Shown here piece by piece: positions 7,421 to 16,800 of a stretch of 64,000 bases of DNA (within the stretch, counting starts at the first letter, position 1; every line of letters starts with the position of its first letter). A program made the position numbers and the translations under genes. This DNA comes from Betaproteobacteria bacterium (lineage in GTDB: Bacteria; Pseudomonadota; Gammaproteobacteria; Burkholderiales; Ga0077523). Under the pieces are notes generated by a model, which saw only the letters and a list, made by a program, of their open reading frames with translations, made no database searches and was not told where the DNA came from. The stretch covers positions 1 through 64,000 of the forward strand of contig JADJPK010000021.1 in NCBI GenBank assembly GCA_016713305.1. Direction: 5' to 3'.

Positions 7421-8062
7421 ATGATCACGTTCTACTATGGTTCCGGTTCGCCCTACGGGTGGCGTGTCTGGCTTGCGCTGGAGCACAAGCGGCTTCCGTA
7501 CGATCTGAAGGTCATGTCATTTTCGTCAGGGGACCTCACCCGGCCGGAATACCTCGCCATCAATCCCCGGCACAAGGTGCCCGCCATCACGGACGATGGT
7601 TTCGCGCTGTACGAATCGGCGGCCATCGTCGAGTACCTGGACGAGGCCTACCCGACCGGGCCGTCCCTGTTCCCGGGCAGCATCCAGCACCGCGCCGTCG
7701 TGCGGCGCATGGTCCAGGAGATCGATCAGTACTACGCCATCGCCATGGAGCGGATCGTGGATCAGGTGCTGTTCACGCCGCAGGAAAAGTGGGATCTGGA
7801 AGAAATCTCGGAGGCGAGGGCACGCCTGGCCGAAGAGCTGCAGCGCTGGGAAAGCGGTATGCGCGGCGCCTGTCTGGCCGGGGACAGCGTCTCGGCCGCC
7901 GACTTCGCGCTGTACCCGCTCGTCGCGCTCACCAGGCGCATGGAGAAGAAGCGGCCCGAACTGGACGTGGCGGGCATGACCGGGCCCAAGGTGTCGGCCT
8001 GGATGCAGCGCATCGAGAACTTGCCGTACTTCCGGACGACCTGGCCGCCACACTGGAAGTAG
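7421..8062 (+). CDS. Glutathione S-transferase family protein
   Basis: 213 residues, the usual GST length. The N-terminal thioredoxin-like domain has FYYGSGSPYGWRVWLALEHK (the catalytic Ser/Tyr region lies near residues 4-12), the cis-proline block HKVPAIT around residue 55 and the glutathione-contact motif YESAAIVEYLDE around 65-76. The C-terminal helical domain contains SVSAADFALYPLVAL around 155-170, the conserved GST N-cap region. It probably conjugates glutathione to electrophiles in the cytosol, but substrate cannot be told. Start chosen at ATG 7421, after GGAGG; a longer in-frame GTG/ATG start adds only non-conserved residues. Monocistronic. Confidence 0.9.
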   Translation: MITFYYGSGSPYGWRVWLALEHKRLPYDLKVMSFSSGDLTRPEYLAINPRHKVPAITDDGFALYESAAIVEYLDEAYPTGPSLFPGSIQHRAVVRRMVQEIDQYYAIAMERIVDQVLFTPQEKWDLEEISEARARLAEELQRWESGMRGACLAGDSVSAADFALYPLVALTRRMEKKRPELDVAGMTGPKVSAWMQRIENLPYFRTTWPPHWK

Positions 8063-8401
8063 CCAAGGTCGATTCGATCCGACTTGGGCCGAGCGGGCGG
8101 GCCATCCGCACGTTCAAGCAAGCGTCATTTCGTCTGCCTATTCGCAGCAGGACCTTCTTTCTCAAGCAAGACAGGCACTTGGTCCGTCGTCGAAGGCGCG
8201 TCGCGTCGCCACGGATCCGTCGGCCGGGGATGATCGTGGATTCGCTTTTCGCGTCATGGGCGGCCGAGAGGGCTTCGGTGATCGAAGCTCTCTTCATCCC
8301 CTCGTTTGACCAAACGCAAGGAAGCCCCGTCTCCAAAGGTCGAAACTGAAAAGGAGGGAATTGCAGCGCTCGCTGCGTCTCTCCGCCGGGGATGAATCGC
8401 T
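8063..8401. other. Intergenic region upstream of the giant gene
   Basis: 339 bp without a supported gene. It contains a strong Shine-Dalgarno match AGGAGG at 8352-8357 with a possible TTG start at 8361. That frame reads RRELQRSLRLSAGDESL, which loosely resembles the LEPR-x-LLSA signature often found at the N-terminus of giant bacterial surface proteins. If real, the giant gene starts here and another indel lies between 8361 and about 8520. I see no clear promoter. Confidence 0.35.
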
Positions 8402-11400
8402 TTGTGCAGACACGACGCCAGTGGCGCCGTGCGCGGTCGCGTGCCTCGGCGGGAGGCGTGCGCGGGGAAGGAGCTCTTCGGCCGTTTCGTGTTCGCGCGC
8501 GTCGCGCGCGGGCGAAGCAACGACGACGGCGTCGTCACGACCACGGAGCGCATCGCCTCGGGACTGGAACAGGTCTTCGGGCTGCTGGATTCGACCCTGA
8601 CGGACGGCTGGGCGGATCTCGGGCTCGTCGGACGGTCGCTGCCTTCCGCGCTGGCCGGCGTCACGGCCACGGATCCGGGCAGTTTTCTCAGGTTGTTCGA
8701 GGCGGGCGCATCGTCGCTGAGGCTGGACGAGATCGGCACGCTCGACGTCGACCAGCTCCGCACCCGCCTGGACGCGCTCGATGCCGTCGACGGCAACGTG
8801 CACGTTTCCGCATCGCCCGACGGAACGGAGTTCGACGTCACGGTCGCCAAGCGCCTGGCGGGTGAGGCGGACATCGGCATTTCCACCGAGCATCTCGGCG
8901 GGCTCATCGATCTCGACGGCCGCATCGATCTGGATGCGGAGGTCGCGTTGCACCTCGTCTTCGGTGTCGACGCCAGTGGGTTCTACCTGGACACCGAAGG
9001 GGGCGTGTCAGGTCTGACGGTGCGCGACCTTGCCGGCACGGGCGAGGCGCAGGGCCGTTTCGGTTTCGTGGGCGTGACCTTGAACGATGCCGTGCTGGCA
9101 GTCGATCCCGCGCTGGCATTGGCGCTCACGCTCGACGAGCCGGCAGGGGATGGACTCCTGCGCGAAGCGGAACTGGCCGATGCACTGACCGACGCGGACC
9201 AGCGCGCCGAAACGCTCGGGTTCGGAGTGGACGGCTCGGCCGCTGCGGATCTTTCAATCTCGGGCGACATGCGGGTTTCCGCTTTCGCACCGGGCGGGGC
9301 GGCCGCGTTCGAACTCGGCGCCGCCCAGGTGAGCTTTGCCTGGGACGACATCGAACAGCCGCTTGCCGTTTCTCCGTCTCTGGGGGCCGGCAACGGGCAG
9401 GCGCTCTTCGATCTGCTGCGCGTGGACGCGCAGGCGATTCTCGACCGCGTGCAACAGCTCACCGGGTTCGCGGATTCCTTCGCCGGCATCGACGTGCCGC
9501 TGGTGCAGGGCACGCTCGACCAGATGGTGGCGGTCGCGGACGGCATTCGCGATGCATTCGTCGCACCGCTGTCCGATGCCGGCGGCCTTGCGAGCTTCGA
9601 CACGATTCAGGCGCTGCTCCTGGCCGTGGCCACGCGAGCGGGCGTGGATCCGTCTTCCCTGGGTCTGGGTTACGACACCACGGCGCGTGAACTGACCTGG
9701 GACCTGCGCGCGGCGTTCAATGCGTCGCATCAGTCCCGCTTCGACCTGGGCTTCGACCTGGAAAGCGGACTGGCGGACCTGTCCTTCAGCAGCGATGCCG
9801 CCATCCAGTCGCAGTTCGATCTGGCCGTGCGGCTGGGTATCGATCTGGATGATCTGACGGCGAATCAGGACGACGCCGACGGCTGGCTGTTCGTGCGCAG
9901 CGCGAATGCGAAGGCATCGCTTGCCATCACCGGCGACGACATCGATGCCAATGCGCGCTTCGGCTTCCTGTCCATCGGCATCGTCGACGGCACCGTCGAC
10001 GCCTCCGCCGGCTTCACGCTCGCGCTGCAGGAGCCTCCGGGCGGCAACGGCGACGGCCGTATCGGCTTCGACGAATGGGGACAGTCGCTCGCCCAGGCCG
10101 AAGTCGACGTGGACGGCAAGGCCGACATCCGTCTCCCCGTGGAGGTGCCCTTCATCGGCATCACGGCCGGCCCGGACACCGCCATCGCGCTGGACTGGAA
10201 GGACGTCACCGATTTCGACACGCTGTCCGTCGAGGTGCCCGAGGCGCTCAACCTGGACAAGTTCGGCAACATGAACGCCGGCACGCTGGTGGGCCTGCTG
10301 CGCCAGGTGGGCAACTGGCTCGCGGACATGCAGAACACCAGCGCCTTTGCCGCGGACCTGCCCCTGGTCGGCAAGGCGCTCAAGAGCGCCCTGGATCTCG
10401 CGGAGCTGGTGCAGGACACCCTGCTGTACGACGACCACGACACCAAGGACGACAAGACCGACGACACGGCCAAGCTGCTGGACGCCAACGGCAATCCCAC
10501 GTTCCGCACGGCGCAGGAGTTCGGCCAGAAGCTCGTCGACGTGCTCGGGTCGGACGTCGTCACGTACGACACCGCTTCCGAGTCCCTGGTGGTGAACCTG
10601 CTGCTGAAGCAGGACTTCCTCAAGACCTCCGTGCCGCTGGACTTCGACCTGAATCTGGGCCAGATCGCAGGCGTGAAGGGCAGTGGCAATCTGGACCTCT
10701 CCGCTGATGGCGAATTGGGCATCAAGCTCGGCATCTACCTGGGTGAGGAAGGCTACGTCTCGTTGTCGCGCACCACCGAACTGTCGTCGCTGCGCGGTGG
10801 CGGCGTGGTGTTCGAACCGCGGCTGGTCGCTGCGGCGGAAGCGGACGTGGGCGTGGAACGCGGCCGTCTCACCGGCGACGCGGTGTTCAGGGTGTCGATG
10901 GACAACGTGAACGGCGGCGCGCCGGTGGTCGTGGTCGTTCCCAAGGGCGAGACCGATTTCAACCTGACGCTCCTCGACCTCGTCGACGACGTGCAGGCCG
11001 GCATCGATGCCGCCATGGCGGGAGAAGATTTCCTCCTCAAGGGCAAGATCAAGGTCGGCTCCGAGGGCCGGCGCCTCACGTTCACGGCGACCGACGACGC
11101 GACGGAGAGTCTCGAGATCGACGCGGAAGGCGTCGCGGCCGACGAACTGGGTCTGGGCGACACGATCGCGGCCAGCACCGCGCACATCCTCGTCACGACG
11201 CGCAACGGTGTCCGCCACGAAGTGAGCTTCGGCGACATCGGCGATGGCGGGACGCTGGGGGATGTCATCGACGCCATCGAGTCGCAGACCGCGGGCGCGG
11301 TGACGGTGGAGTTCACCGATGGCGATTCACGGCTGCGCCTGACGGACACCACGGCCACGGGGGATGCGGTGTTCCGGATCGAGAACGCCATCGGTTCCGA

Positions 11401-12556
11401 CGCCGCGAGCCGCCTGGGCATTCTCGGGGCGGACGTCACCGACGACACGGAGACGCCCGACCACCTCATCGACAGCGCACCGCTGGGCGGTGTGGACGTG
11501 CTGGACCGCCTCTACATCGAGAACGCGCATGCGAGTGCCGGCTTCGAGATCGACACGCCCGACGAGGGCGCCGTGCTCGATGCGAAGTTCGGCTTCGTCA
11601 ACGTCAAGCTGCAGGGCGACGGTCACCTGGAAGGCAAGATCGCCATGGAGCTGCAGGACCCGGGCACCTCCAAGGCCGACGGCAGGATCACGCTGAAGGA
11701 ACTGATCGAAGGCCTGAGCGACATCGACACGCTGATCGATGCGCCGGAGGTGGGGGGCAACGGCAGCCTCACCTTCAAGGTCGACGCCAATCCGTCGTTC
11801 GGCCTGATCACCCCCGGGGACGAGCCTACCGTCACCGTCACGATGAGCGACATCGGCGACCCGTTCAAGGGCGAGCTGCCCACGGTGGACGTCACCACGG
11901 CGGGCTTCGATCAGCTGGGCAAGTTCTCCGAGATCGGGCTCGCGGACATCCTGGCGGGCCTCACGAGCCTCGGGGACTTCCTCAAGCAGTTCGAGCAGTT
12001 CGGCTTCCTCGACCAGAAGATCCCGCTCATCGACGTGAGCGTGAACGACATGCTGTCGTACGCGGATCAGTTCGCGAAAGCGGTGCAGCGCGCGACGGAC
12101 AACCCCGCGGATTCCATCCAGGGGCTCGACACCGCGCTCAAGGAGGCCTTCGGTCTGCCGAAGGACAGCAACCTCTTGGGCCTCTCGCTCGTCAAGGACG
12201 GCGACGCGAGCTTCCTGCGCTTCGATCTCGCGTTCAAGCCGGCGTTCTCGGAATCCCTGCCCATCGGCTTCAAGCTGCCCACGCAGGGATTCGCCGTGTC
12301 CGGGGGCGCCGACCTGCACACGAAGGGCGACGTGGACCTGAAGCTCGCCTTCGGTCTGAACATGGCGGATCCGCTCGAAGTCGTGATCTTCGGCGACACC
12401 GGCATCCAGGGGCACATCGAGGCGAAGGCCGAGGACATCGCCTTCGCCATCGGTCTGGGCAACCCCGACGGCGGGCCGTTCGTCGGCGGCAAGATCATCG
12501 GCGGGTCCCTGGGCATCGAAGGCGGCTTCGGCTCACTCTCAAGGACGACGCGCTGA
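8402..12556 (+). CDS. Giant mosaic surface protein, segment 1 (N-terminal repeats)
   Basis: First of four frames making one protein of about 8,700 residues. The true start is unresolved: the frame opens at a TTG (8402), good protein sequence begins only near 8545, and no signal peptide is visible. The segment is built from large diverged repeats. Each has a beta-rich acidic part (for example ARFGFLSIGIVDGTVDAS around 9955 and DAKFGFVNVKLQGDGHLEG around 11580), an EF-hand-like loop (NGDGRIGFDE near 10050, KADGRITLKE near 11673), and an amphipathic helical part (LLRQVGNWLADM and LPLVGKALKSAL near 10300-10390). The composition is Asp/Gly/Ala rich with very few Cys, typical of RTX-type exported proteins. 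Reading breaks at 12531: a missing base near TTCGGCTC moves coding to the next frame. Confidence 0.8.
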   Translation: MCRHDASGAVRGRVPRREACAGKELFGRFVFARVARGRSNDDGVVTTTERIASGLEQVFGLLDSTLTDGWADLGLVGRSLPSALAGVTATDPGSFLRLFEAGASSLRLDEIGTLDVDQLRTRLDALDAVDGNVHVSASPDGTEFDVTVAKRLAGEADIGISTEHLGGLIDLDGRIDLDAEVALHLVFGVDASGFYLDTEGGVSGLTVRDLAGTGEAQGRFGFVGVTLNDAVLAVDPALALALTLDEPAGDGLLREAELADALTDADQRAETLGFGVDGSAAADLSISGDMRVSAFAPGGAAAFELGAAQVSFAWDDIEQPLAVSPSLGAGNGQALFDLLRVDAQAILDRVQQLTGFADSFAGIDVPLVQGTLDQMVAVADGIRDAFVAPLSDAGGLASFDTIQALLLAVATRAGVDPSSLGLGYDTTARELTWDLRAAFNASHQSRFDLGFDLESGLADLSFSSDAAIQSQFDLAVRLGIDLDDLTANQDDADGWLFVRSANAKASLAITGDDIDANARFGFLSIGIVDGTVDASAGFTLALQEPPGGNGDGRIGFDEWGQSLAQAEVDVDGKADIRLPVEVPFIGITAGPDTAIALDWKDVTDFDTLSVEVPEALNLDKFGNMNAGTLVGLLRQVGNWLADMQNTSAFAADLPLVGKALKSALDLAELVQDTLLYDDHDTKDDKTDDTAKLLDANGNPTFRTAQEFGQKLVDVLGSDVVTYDTASESLVVNLLLKQDFLKTSVPLDFDLNLGQIAGVKGSGNLDLSADGELGIKLGIYLGEEGYVSLSRTTELSSLRGGGVVFEPRLVAAAEADVGVERGRLTGDAVFRVSMDNVNGGAPVVVVVPKGETDFNLTLLDLVDDVQAGIDAAMAGEDFLLKGKIKVGSEGRRLTFTATDDATESLEIDAEGVAADELGLGDTIAASTAHILVTTRNGVRHEVSFGDIGDGGTLGDVIDAIESQTAGAVTVEFTDGDSRLRLTDTTATGDAVFRIENAIGSDAASRLGILGADVTDDTETPDHLIDSAPLGGVDVLDRLYIENAHASAGFEIDTPDEGAVLDAKFGFVNVKLQGDGHLEGKIAMELQDPGTSKADGRITLKELIEGLSDIDTLIDAPEVGGNGSLTFKVDANPSFGLITPGDEPTVTVTMSDIGDPFKGELPTVDVTTAGFDQLGKFSEIGLADILAGLTSLGDFLKQFEQFGFLDQKIPLIDVSVNDMLSYADQFAKAVQRATDNPADSIQGLDTALKEAFGLPKDSNLLGLSLVKDGDASFLRFDLAFKPAFSESLPIGFKLPTQGFAVSGGADLHTKGDVDLKLAFGLNMADPLEVVIFGDTGIQGHIEAKAEDIAFAIGLGNPDGGPFVGGKIIGGSLGIEGGFGSLSRTTR

Positions 12557-12591
12557 CCGGCACGGGCGACAAGGCGCGGCGCATCGGTCTA

Positions 12592-13836
12592 TTGGATCTG
12601 CTGGGCGACCTCGGGTCCGCAGTGAACGTGGGCATGAACATCGACGTGACGGGAACGCTGCCGGTGTACTTCCCCACCGAGAGCATGTACCGCGGCGACA
12701 TCCTGATCGGCGGCAAACTCACCGCGAGCCTGGACGACGGGCTCGAGGTCAAGGGTACCGCCGGAGCGTCCGGCGACCAGTTCATCGTGGTGCCGCCGGA
12801 CATCCTCACCTTCGATTTCAGCCAGTTCAGCGCCATGGACAACCTGGGGCTGATCATCGACGGCGTCGACGGCTTCCTGGCCGTGGTGCAGGACTTCCTC
12901 GACGGCGACGTCGCGGGCCTGAAGATGCCCTTGATCGGTGACAAGCTCTCCGGCGCGGCGACGTTCATCCAGGACTTCCGCGAGAGCTTCATCGACGGAC
13001 TGCGCGACGTCGTGCAGACGTCGAACGATCCCACGTCCAACTACATCTCGGTGCAGCTTTTCAATCTGCTGCACTCCACGCTGGGCATCCTGGAGGACCG
13101 CAACGAGGACGGCACCGTCACGGTGGAGGACGTGGGGCTCACCACGAACGTCGACCAGGCGGGTGTCGCGGCGAAGGACATCTTCATGCAGTGGAACCTG
13201 CGCCTGGGCGGCCAGCTCGTGGACGTGGGCACCGGCATTGACTTCGATCTGGGCCTCCCCGGCCTCGGATTGGAGACGCGTGGTGAAGTGAAGGTGGACA
13301 TCGGGTGGTCCGTGGACTTCGGCTTCGGCATCGGCGGGGGACAAGGCTTCTACCTCGACCTGTCCGACGACGACGAGCTCGCGCTGGAGGTCGACGTGAA
13401 GCTTCCCGGCGCAGGCATCACCGGGACGCTGGGCTTCCTGCAGTTCGAAGCAAACGACAAGGGGGGCACCGGCCTGGGCGCGAGCATCGTCGCCAACCTG
13501 ACGACCACGAGCGGCGAGGACGAGCGCGTCGGGCTCCTGCGCATGGGGGACATCCGCGTGAACGCAGGCGTGGCGGCCGAGGCCAAGGTGGATCTCGCCA
13601 TGCAGCTGCGGCTTAACAGCGAGTTCGTGCCCAATGCCGCCACCGCGTTCCCCAAGGTGGTGGGCGATTTCTTCCTCGACTGGAGCATCGGCGACCGCGA
13701 CAAGAACGAGTACGTGAGCCTGGGCGGGCTGGGCGATGCCATCGGTGCGGGCTGCACCTCGTCGAGTTCCGCGACGTGGGCCTGGACCTGGGCACGTTCA
13801 TCTCGGACTACGTCACGCCCATCGTGGCCGAGGTGA
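12592..13836 (+). CDS. Giant mosaic surface protein, segment 2
   Basis: Continues segment 1. Real coding in this frame already starts at 12532 (LTLKDDALTGTGDKARR), before the first start codon, showing it is an internal piece and not a separate gene. It carries another repeat module with VQDFLDGDVAGLKMPLIGDK and FIQDFRESFIDGL around 12890-13010, plus an EF-hand-like loop DRNEDGTVTVEDV near 13100. Coding leaves this frame near 13750 (GDAIGAG), where one base is missing in a G run. The last 28 codons, to the stop at 13836, are out-of-frame noise. Confidence 0.75.
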   Translation: MDLLGDLGSAVNVGMNIDVTGTLPVYFPTESMYRGDILIGGKLTASLDDGLEVKGTAGASGDQFIVVPPDILTFDFSQFSAMDNLGLIIDGVDGFLAVVQDFLDGDVAGLKMPLIGDKLSGAATFIQDFRESFIDGLRDVVQTSNDPTSNYISVQLFNLLHSTLGILEDRNEDGTVTVEDVGLTTNVDQAGVAAKDIFMQWNLRLGGQLVDVGTGIDFDLGLPGLGLETRGEVKVDIGWSVDFGFGIGGGQGFYLDLSDDDELALEVDVKLPGAGITGTLGFLQFEANDKGGTGLGASIVANLTTTSGEDERVGLLRMGDIRVNAGVAAEAKVDLAMQLRLNSEFVPNAATAFPKVVGDFFLDWSIGDRDKNEYVSLGGLGDAIGAGCTSSSSATWAWTWARSSRTTSRPSWPR

Positions 13837-16800
13837 AGAAGATCACCGACAACCTGCAGCCGATCATCGATGTCCTGGCAGACCCGATCCCGGTGATCTC
13901 GGATCTCGCCGGCAAGCCGATCTCCCTCATCGACATCGCGCGGATGATCGTGCCGCCCGAGCAGTTCAACGTCGATCTGGTGAAGGACGTCTCCGGCATC
14001 CTGACCTTCATCAATTCCATTCCCACGGACGTGGATTCGCTGGTGATTCCGTTCGGCGGGTTCAAGGTGTACGACGGCAGCGACCCCTCGCTGCAGGGCG
14101 ACCTCACGAACGGCAAGAGCACGTTCCGCGAGAATTTCACGCCCACGAACAGCAAGACGTACGACTTCGACGCCGAGATCGCGAAGCTCGAGACCCAGAA
14201 GCCGGACGCCAAGGCGACCACCGACTTCACCAAGAAGATCACCAAGCAGAGCTTCGGCGACATGATCTCCTTCCCGGTCCTGAAGGACCCGGGCCAGATC
14301 TTCGGCCTGATGATGGGCAAGGAGGCAACCCTGGTGCGGATCGACCCGGGCCCCTTGAAGTTCGAGTTCCGCTACTCGCAGTACTTCCCGATCTTCGGGC
14401 CGCTGGGCGCGTCGATCGAGGGCCGCATCGGCATCGACATCGACCTCGCGCTGGGTTACGACACGCTGGGCATCAAGCGTTTCGCCGCGGGCGGCTTCCG
14501 CAATCCGCTGCAGCTCATGGACGGGTTCTTCCTGGACGACCTGGACGAGAACGGCGTCGACGTGGCCGAACTCACCTTGTCGGGCGGGTTGTCCGCGCAG
14601 GCGGAGATCAATCTGCTCGTCGCGCAGGCCGGCGTGGGCGGCGGCATCTTCGCCACCGTGGACTTCAACCTGCACGATCCCGACCGTGACGGCAAGGTGC
14701 GGGTCAACGAGCTGGCGACGAACTTCCTCAACGAGGCGAAGTACGGCGATCCGCTGCTCGCGCCGCTGGCGATCTTCGACGTCTCCGGCAGCGTGGAGGC
14801 GCAGATCTTCGCGTACCTTCGCATCAACCTCTTCTTCTTCAAGATCTCCAAGGAATTCGACATCGGTCCGTCGATTCCGCTGCTGAGCTTCGACGTTCCC
14901 TTCACCCGCATCCCGACGCTCGCGACGGAACTTTCCGACGGGGTGCTGCAGCTCAACATGGGCACCCACGCCGGGGACCGGCTCGAGGGCGATCTTGCCG
15001 ACGGCGGCGAGGCCTTCTTCGTCGAGCAGGCCGGTGCCGGCAAGGGGCGTGTCTGGGCGCCGTCGTTGGGGGTGACCCATGCCATGGCCCAGACCTACGA
15101 CGCGACCTCCCGCCTCGTCGCGCTGGGCGGGCTGGGCGACGACATGCTGGACGTGCGGGGCATCGCCGACACGAACCTCCTGGTCGAGTTCGAGGGCGGC
15201 AGCGGCGCGGACACGGTCTACCTGGGCGCATCCCGCGGCGAGGTGAAGGGGGGCGAAGGCGACGATCTCCTCGTGGGCGGAAGCGCCGGCGATCTGCTGA
15301 TCGGCGAAGCCGGTGCCGACGCGATTCTCGGTGGCGGCGGCAGCGACCTCGTGGTCGGAGATCGTCTGCGCTTCGACGAGGACGGGCTGGTGGTGAACGC
15401 CGCGGCGGCCATCACGGACGGTACCGATCTGCTGGAAGGCGGCGAGGGAGCCGACCTCATCATCGGCGGTGGCGGCGCCGACCGTATCGCAGGCGAGTAC
15501 TGGACGGCAGGCTCGCAGTGGGCCCAGGGCGGGGACGACCTCATCTTCGCGGACGGTGCCGTGCTGCGGCTCGCGACCGCGGGGAGCTTTCTGGCTCCGA
15601 CCGGAATCGACCAGACCAGCCGCGGTTCCAGCAGCGGCAACGACATCGTCCACGGTCAGGGCGGGAACGACCGCATCTGGGGCGGGCGCGGCGACGACGA
15701 GATCGACGGCGGCATCGGCAACGACACGATCCGCGGTGAAGACGGTTTCGATGTGCTTTCCGGTGGCGAGGGTGCGGACTGGATCGACGGCGGTGCGCAC
15801 GACGACACGATCTTCGGCGGCGAAGGTGGGGACGAGATCGACGGCGCCGCAGGCAACGACCTCATCCGCGGCGAGGGCGGCAACGATCTGCTGCGTGGCG
15901 GCGCGGGCGTGGACACGATCCACGGTGATGCGGGAGACGACCGCATCCTGGGCGAAGCCGATCCGGACCGCCTGTTCGGCGACGCGGGCGACGACATCAT
16001 CGACGGCGGCGGCAGCAACGACGGGATCTCCGGCGGCGACGGCAACGACACCTTGTACGGCGCGAGCGGCAACGATGTCGTGACGGGCGACGACGGTGAC
16101 GACACCCTGAGCGGCGGCGACGGCAGCGACGTGCTGTGGGGCGGTGCGGAAGGCGCGGTGCGGTCGGCGTTCGATCTGCTCGACTCCACCCATTTCATGC
16201 TTCCTCCCGGGTTCGCGGAAGCGGAGGCGCAGTACCCGACGGGATTCACGGCGCCGCGGATCGTGCCGACGATCTTCGCGGGACAGTCCTTTGCCGGCGC
16301 GGCCCTGGACGGGCGCGATCGCATCGACGGCGATGCAGGCATCGATTTCGTGTTCGGCGGTGGCCAGGCGGACGTGCTGCACGGCGGGGCGGACTCCGAT
16401 TACGTCGACGGCGGCATCGACAACGACGAAGTCTTCGGCGACGCGGGCGACGACGTGATCCGCGGCGGCCTGCACGACGACAACCTGAACGGCGGCACCG
16501 GCATCGACCAGCTCTACGGAGACGACGGCTCGGACCGCCTGTTCGGACAGGCCGGGCGCGTCGGAGACCCGGGCGAAGGCGGCGATGCCTCCGTGGCGGA
16601 AGGCAGTCAGGCCGGACAGCGACTCTGGGGCGGGGCCGGCATGGACTCCCTCTACGCCCATTCGGAAACGGTCCTGCCGGCGTTCGATCCAGCGGATCTG
16701 GATGCGCAGATCGTGGCTCAGGCGCGGGCCATCGCGGCCGTGGAGGTCACGCTGCGCGGCGACGAACTGCACGGCGGTGCCGACGGCGACTGGCTCTACG

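Noticed and set aside
9254..11218. Minus-strand ORF of 654 codons in the giant gene's N-terminal region
   Set aside because: No motif, biased His/Arg/Val composition, and the + strand carries periodic EF-hand-like modules.
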